Shown piece after piece: positions 59,858 through 64,000 of a DNA stretch of 64,000 nt. The position numbers were made by a program, and so were the translations under genes. The stretch lies in NCBI RefSeq assembly GCF_013426205.1, contig NC_089427.1:3472001-3536000 (forward strand). Direction: 5' to 3'. This DNA comes from Metarhizium brunneum. Its lineage: Eukaryota > Ascomycota > Sordariomycetes > Hypocreales > Clavicipitaceae. Each line of letters opens with the position of its first letter. Within the stretch, counting starts at the first letter, position 1. Under the pieces are notes generated by a model, which saw nothing but the letters and a program-made list of their open reading frames with translations, had not been told where the DNA came from and made no database searches.

Positions 59858-60280
59858 CTACTCATGTCCCTGTTCTGCTAAACTTGAAGCTTGCGGCATG
59901 GCACTAGTGGAGGTCCATTCTTTACAGGCATTGCAGAGATGTACCTTTGGTGTACCATCGGAGTCAACTTTGCGAAGGAATTGACTACTAACCAGGTAGC
60001 TGTGCGAAATGGCCCCGTCCACGAGATTGTACATACAGTGCTTAAAGTTCCTCTCAAGCGATGCATGGATTAGGTACGCGTCAGCGGCCCCTGTTTCACC
60101 AGCTTGGATTGGCTGCGACAAAGGCCGGCGTGAGAGAATAGAATTTGTACTTTTCATGCCTTTCTTCGGTGATGTAGGTGTGTTTGCGGGTGTGGCCGAG
60201 TATCCGCAATCAATGGTCTTTCTGAAAGCAAAGGAGGCCTGGGAAGTGTTGGCCATGAGGCTATGCGGATCTCTTGGCAT
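59858..60280 (-). CDS. Possible small hypothetical protein
   Basis: A single open frame of 140 codons on the minus strand. The first half is Ser/Thr/Pro-rich. The second half looks more ordered (AAYLIHASLERN-type helix start near residue 70, then NLVDGAISHSYLVSSQFLRK and VHLCNACKEW with a CxxC). I do not recognise a family. Codon use looks acceptable and no competing motif-bearing frame overlaps it. There is no nearby partner gene, and it lies in a gene-poor stretch, so it may be a relic or a chance frame. AAGGTACATC within it could also be a splice donor. Confidence 0.35.
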   Translation of the reverse strand: MPRDPHSLMANTSQASFAFRKTIDCGYSATPANTPTSPKKGMKSTNSILSRRPLSQPIQAGETGAADAYLIHASLERNFKHCMYNLVDGAISHSYLVSSQFLRKVDSDGTPKVHLCNACKEWTSTSAMPQASSLAEQGHE

Positions 60281-63200
60281 TTCGCCATGACGACGAAATC
60301 ATATGCTCAACATGGCATTTTTGTAGCCCCCCCGCATTTCGATGCTGATGCCTCTGATGAGGTCGTTATACTAGGCGAGGCGCAAGCGAGGCGACTCATG
60401 TTATGTTATATCTCGTTGGAACTACTGAGAATGCATGCGTCGAGAGTCATGCTTGCTTGGGTGTTGGCGAGTCTATCGTGATCGATCGTCGATGAAGGGA
60501 ATTGACATTATGCCCTCTAGGGCATAGATCATCCCGGGATAAGTGAAGTTACCCCTATTTCGAGGCTGGTCCAGTGGATGTGATGCCCTGACAACGGAGC
60601 ATTTTTATGCAGAGTCAGGGGTCGTGGAACATTCTTTCCTTCGTTTTGCTGCCCAACCTGGAAGCTTTGCTAATACGAGACAATGACAGGGTTTCAAAGA
60701 CAAGAGATGAAAATCCAGGAACCCGGCTCGGGTTTCACTTGTTGGTATTCGTGGCATTGAGGTTTACCCTCGTCCCCTGTTTTAAATGATAGAGCTTTGC
60801 GTTGTTAGACGGCCTTCATTCGCTTGTTGACATGGCTGCGTAAAATCCCCACAAGCCGGGGAAGCAGACGAGAGATTCCGTCCGCCCAAGCATCGGCCTA
60901 GTGTCGCTCATCGCCTGTTGCCGCATGATTCTGCGAAGAATTTTCATCTTTGACGACTCATCTGCCCTGAGAATTCCCGTCGCATCGTTCTCCTGGCAGC
61001 ACTAGTATCGAGTCCGATGTGCCGCGATGTGGTTTCCAGAGAACGAAAACTTGATCAATCCAGCGTCGAACGCACGCAAATTTCGAACTGGATATTGCAC
61101 TAAATTCATTCTCAAACAGGTATTGATCAACTGCCGATGAAGAAAGTGCCGGGGGGGCTTTGTCGATCGGAACAACACGGTAGGGCTCGCGTCATTGACT
61201 GTACAAGACGGAGATAGAACCTGCCCAAATCAGTACGTACAGTACTCCGTAGACATAATATTATGATAGCCGTATTAGAAACAAACTTCCACCTCCCAAT
61301 GTTGCCATAGCCCACACACAAGCCCATTCTCACGTGTTGACAGCGCCCATCCATGAACCCGCCTCGGAACGGGCCAAACAGCTGCCGCAAGCTCCGTATC
61401 CGCCCGCCCTCGGCGCATCAGATCATTACTCGGCGCAAACTGTTGTTGTCAAGCGGGATGATTGATCATCAGTCCCCGAATCGACCTACTATCGAGTTCC
61501 CAACTTGTTGTCTATTGATGTGTTGGGACGTCATCGAAACAGCGGCGTTGCTGGGTCCGACTCCCAGCGAAGCACGACTTCTTCCAGCATTTAGACATGC
61601 ATGGGCTCATAGTCTTCCGAGTCTGTATTCCTCGCCAGAAAGACACGGGGCAACATGGCGACGATGAAAAAAAGTCCGGGGTAAAGAGACAATGGTTTGA
61701 TACCCACACCCCCCACGACGGGCTTTGTATTGTACGGAAGCGCATGTGCTGCTTTAATCAAGGAAACGGTCTCCAAAACCTTTCCATGGCCTAGATGGTC
61801 CTCCTCCTCGCTTGGTGCACCTTGGTTAAGGAAAGCACCGTTGTCTGGCGCCGTCCGACTTGTTTTTACCCGTAGGGACAAATGTAGAGACACTCCGCGG
61901 CGATTGGGCTCTGTGGTGCAAGGATACCTAGTCGCACAAGGCCAGCGAGCCCCAGACACCAAAGCGCATTGCTAGAAATAACAGTGCATTGGCCCCTTTC
62001 TGTTACGTACGACGTGGTGTTTTTTGTGCCTGACCCAAGGCGTGCCGTCTTGCCGTCACCATGCCACACCCACACATCTAGCACCCTGGCCATGTCTCCA
62101 ATGCAAGCTCTTTCTTTCCCCGGACTTTTTTTTTTGGAAGATTCCGGATTCTGGAATGTTTGCTTGGCCCATTTCTTCGTGGGGTAATCAATAAGCCACG
62201 GCCGTTGTGTCTTATTTCTTGATCCTCCTTTTTTGAATAGAAAGCGGCGGCACCCTGTTTACCGTCGAGCAACTCGTAATGTGAGGCTGGAGACGAAATA
62301 ACGAATAATGCACATCTACTGTGGCATTGCGGCTCGCCCATGCCAAGGTCCGTGGCCCTGTGTTGGTGGAAATCTGATTCAACAGACACGACAAAGTTCA
62401 ATCTTTGAATAGGGAACCAAGCAAGTGAGACCGGGCCAATGTTGCTCCAACACATTTCCGGGGGCACGTCCCTGGGGGCGAGAGTAATAAGAAAGGATGG
62501 TTCTAGGGCCAGTTGGCTTCTGATGTGGGCGACTCTGCCTGGTCTGAGTGGTCTCTGAATAATGATTCCTGCGTGTGCCCCAGCTGAGCCGCCGCTGCGA
62601 TGAGTCAAGGCGTGTGCGAGGTACCTCCCTCAGGCAGATAGATGGTGCGTTTGGATGCGTGTCCATGGCAGCGGGAGCCAATATCTGCATTCGCGTTCCT
62701 TTGCAACGAGCTCCCAACAACTTCTTGCCTTGTTGCTCCGCCCATGTCCTGCACTCCGTACCCCGTTGACGGGTCAGAGTTGTTGGGTCCCAATCATGAC
62801 GTCTGGATGTCGTCGCGGACGCGGTAGTAAGGCAGCCAGGAAAAAGGGATGCGTACCTGCATGGCTGCGCGCCAGCATGCCCGACTGTTTGGCAGGCTCC
62901 AACGTCCGGTTTGGCGCAGACGCCTTGTAATGCATCTTTCATCTGCTGAAGGCAACGTGTCGTGTGCTTGCAACCCCAGATTGCAGGTGCTTATGCTAAA
63001 CGAAGAGGTCGGCCTCCTTAGGCCCCGACTGGCTCAACGAGCTGCTTCTTTAGGATCGGGTTGAAGGGGCCTTTGGGGTCTTTTCCCCCAGGCAGTGGCT
63101 GATGTAATCTTTATCTTTTTCTTGGGGGGTCCGCAGGTTTGAGATGGGATTATTTTTTGAGAGTTGGGGGCTGATGCTCCTGCTGATGCTCCTACTGGTG

Positions 63201-64000
63201 CTGAAAGCTGACTCGGGTGTGTTTGACGGACTCTATTGTCCTGACCAACATTGGAGCCAAAGGCAAAAGGCTCCAGATGTCCCATTGAAGCCTGGTTGCA
63301 CCTGCCTTGGCAGGACCCCAAGCTCGCACACAGGCCGTGTACCAAGTTCCAATCCGGCCGTGATGGCTTCATGCACAAGCGTTACTCCTTGGTCACTCAT
63401 GTTCTCTCCTCTGCACCGGGGAGACTAAAGGCGCAGGAATGCAATCTACGATGCTAGCTTCGTTTCGTTGCTTTCAGGCACAGCAGAGAGCGCCCCGGCG
63501 TCAGAATGCACTGCAGCCAGTGTCTCGCAGCAGGCACACGTATGTGCTGTGTGCTCCGTACGCGAGATACTTCTCGGTAGGCATGTACAATGCGCACAGG
63601 TGCCGTACCCCGTATTGTGCTCCAAGTACGCGGCACAATTCATCTGGGCTCTGGGCAGTCGGGGCAGGCCGGCCGGCTGGTTACATGTGAGGCATGCTGC
63701 CACGCCGGCTACATGTTGGCATGTCAAGCTCGACATTGGACTTTGGAGCTCTTTGAGGCAACAGCAGCGCTGACTCCTGCCGGGCACCCACCAAGCCACT
63801 AGGCACACGCCCTTGGTTGGCCCCGTTTGTCCGCTTTTCAGCCCCGTTCCTGTCGCTTTGCCCCTTCAACGCTCCTTCCCATTGACCCCAGGTGCCCATG
63901 AGCATGAACTCCCCACCCCCAACCTGACAGAGTCTTCACTCCCCGCCCGTCCACGCCGACCATTGAACCTCTCGGCTCGAGGCTCCCAAATCCCTATTCC
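60281..64000. other. Gene-poor terminal region
   Basis: About 3.7 kb in which I see no supported gene. All frames are under about 180 codons and overlap on both strands without motifs. Half-sites of the ACTCCGTA motif lie at about 61243-61250, 62753-62760 and 63552-63560. The last 100-150 bases become pyrimidine-rich on the plus strand (runs such as CTTCACTCCCCGCCCGTCC), which may be the promoter or leader of a rightward gene beyond the window. Confidence 0.45.

Overview
This is nuclear DNA of a filamentous ascomycete (Pezizomycotina). A Sordariomycete, probably of the Hypocreales, fits best, but that is inferred from protein character and genome style and no marker gene is present. Genes carry short introns (45-76 nt, one of 149 nt) with GT-AG ends and CTAAC/CTGAC-like branch sites. 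The window is bipartite: bases 1 to about 21,520 are an extremely A+T-rich block, and the rest is base-balanced gene space of single-copy eukaryotic housekeeping and signalling genes.

The A+T block is three nested copies of one Ty3/Gypsy chromovirus family. Element C (plus orientation; its 5' end lies left of the window) was interrupted by element B (minus orientation, 1196-16867, target duplication TTAAG). Element B was interrupted by element A (minus orientation, 5058-12912, target duplication TATAT). B and C are almost emptied of CpA and CpG, the mark of saturating repeat-induced point mutation (RIP). A is much less damaged, and its visible damage is C-to-T on the plus strand only. A still shows gag, protease, reverse transcriptase, RNase H, integrase and chromodomain remnants. 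It also carries an antisense spliced ORF between the chromodomain and the 3' LTR that looks like a Zn2Cys6-type finger followed by a coiled coil. This is the most unusual thing in the window.

Gene space, left to right: an unrecognised conserved-looking protein with an apparent 1-nt frameshift (-); DPB2, DNA polymerase epsilon subunit B (+); a 990-aa Bre4-like/fusaric-acid-resistance-type membrane protein (-); a metallo-beta-lactamase-fold hydrolase (-); a HAD hydrolase (+); a Ste7-type MAP kinase kinase (-); a Nudix hydrolase (-); SPT6, with a GC-AG intron (+); a Stf2-like hydrophilic protein whose start codon is split by an intron (+); the spliceosomal NTC subunit BCAS2/SPF27/Cwf7 (-); the PKA regulatory subunit (-); HFI1/ADA1 of SAGA, with an in-frame open extension after its stop (-); GCP3/Spc98 of the gamma-tubulin complex (+); and a possible small hypothetical gene (-).

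These genes do not form a pathway cluster. Two are central to cAMP and pheromone/invasive-growth signalling (PKA-R, Ste7), two act in RNA polymerase II transcription (SPT6, HFI1), and the others serve replication, splicing and microtubule nucleation. Several pairs are divergent and probably share promoters: hypothetical/DPB2, metallo-hydrolase/HAD, HFI1/GCP3. I saw no tRNA, rRNA, CRISPR array or secondary-metabolite cluster. The last 4.5 kb is gene-poor and ends in pyrimidine-rich sequence that may lead into a gene beyond the window.
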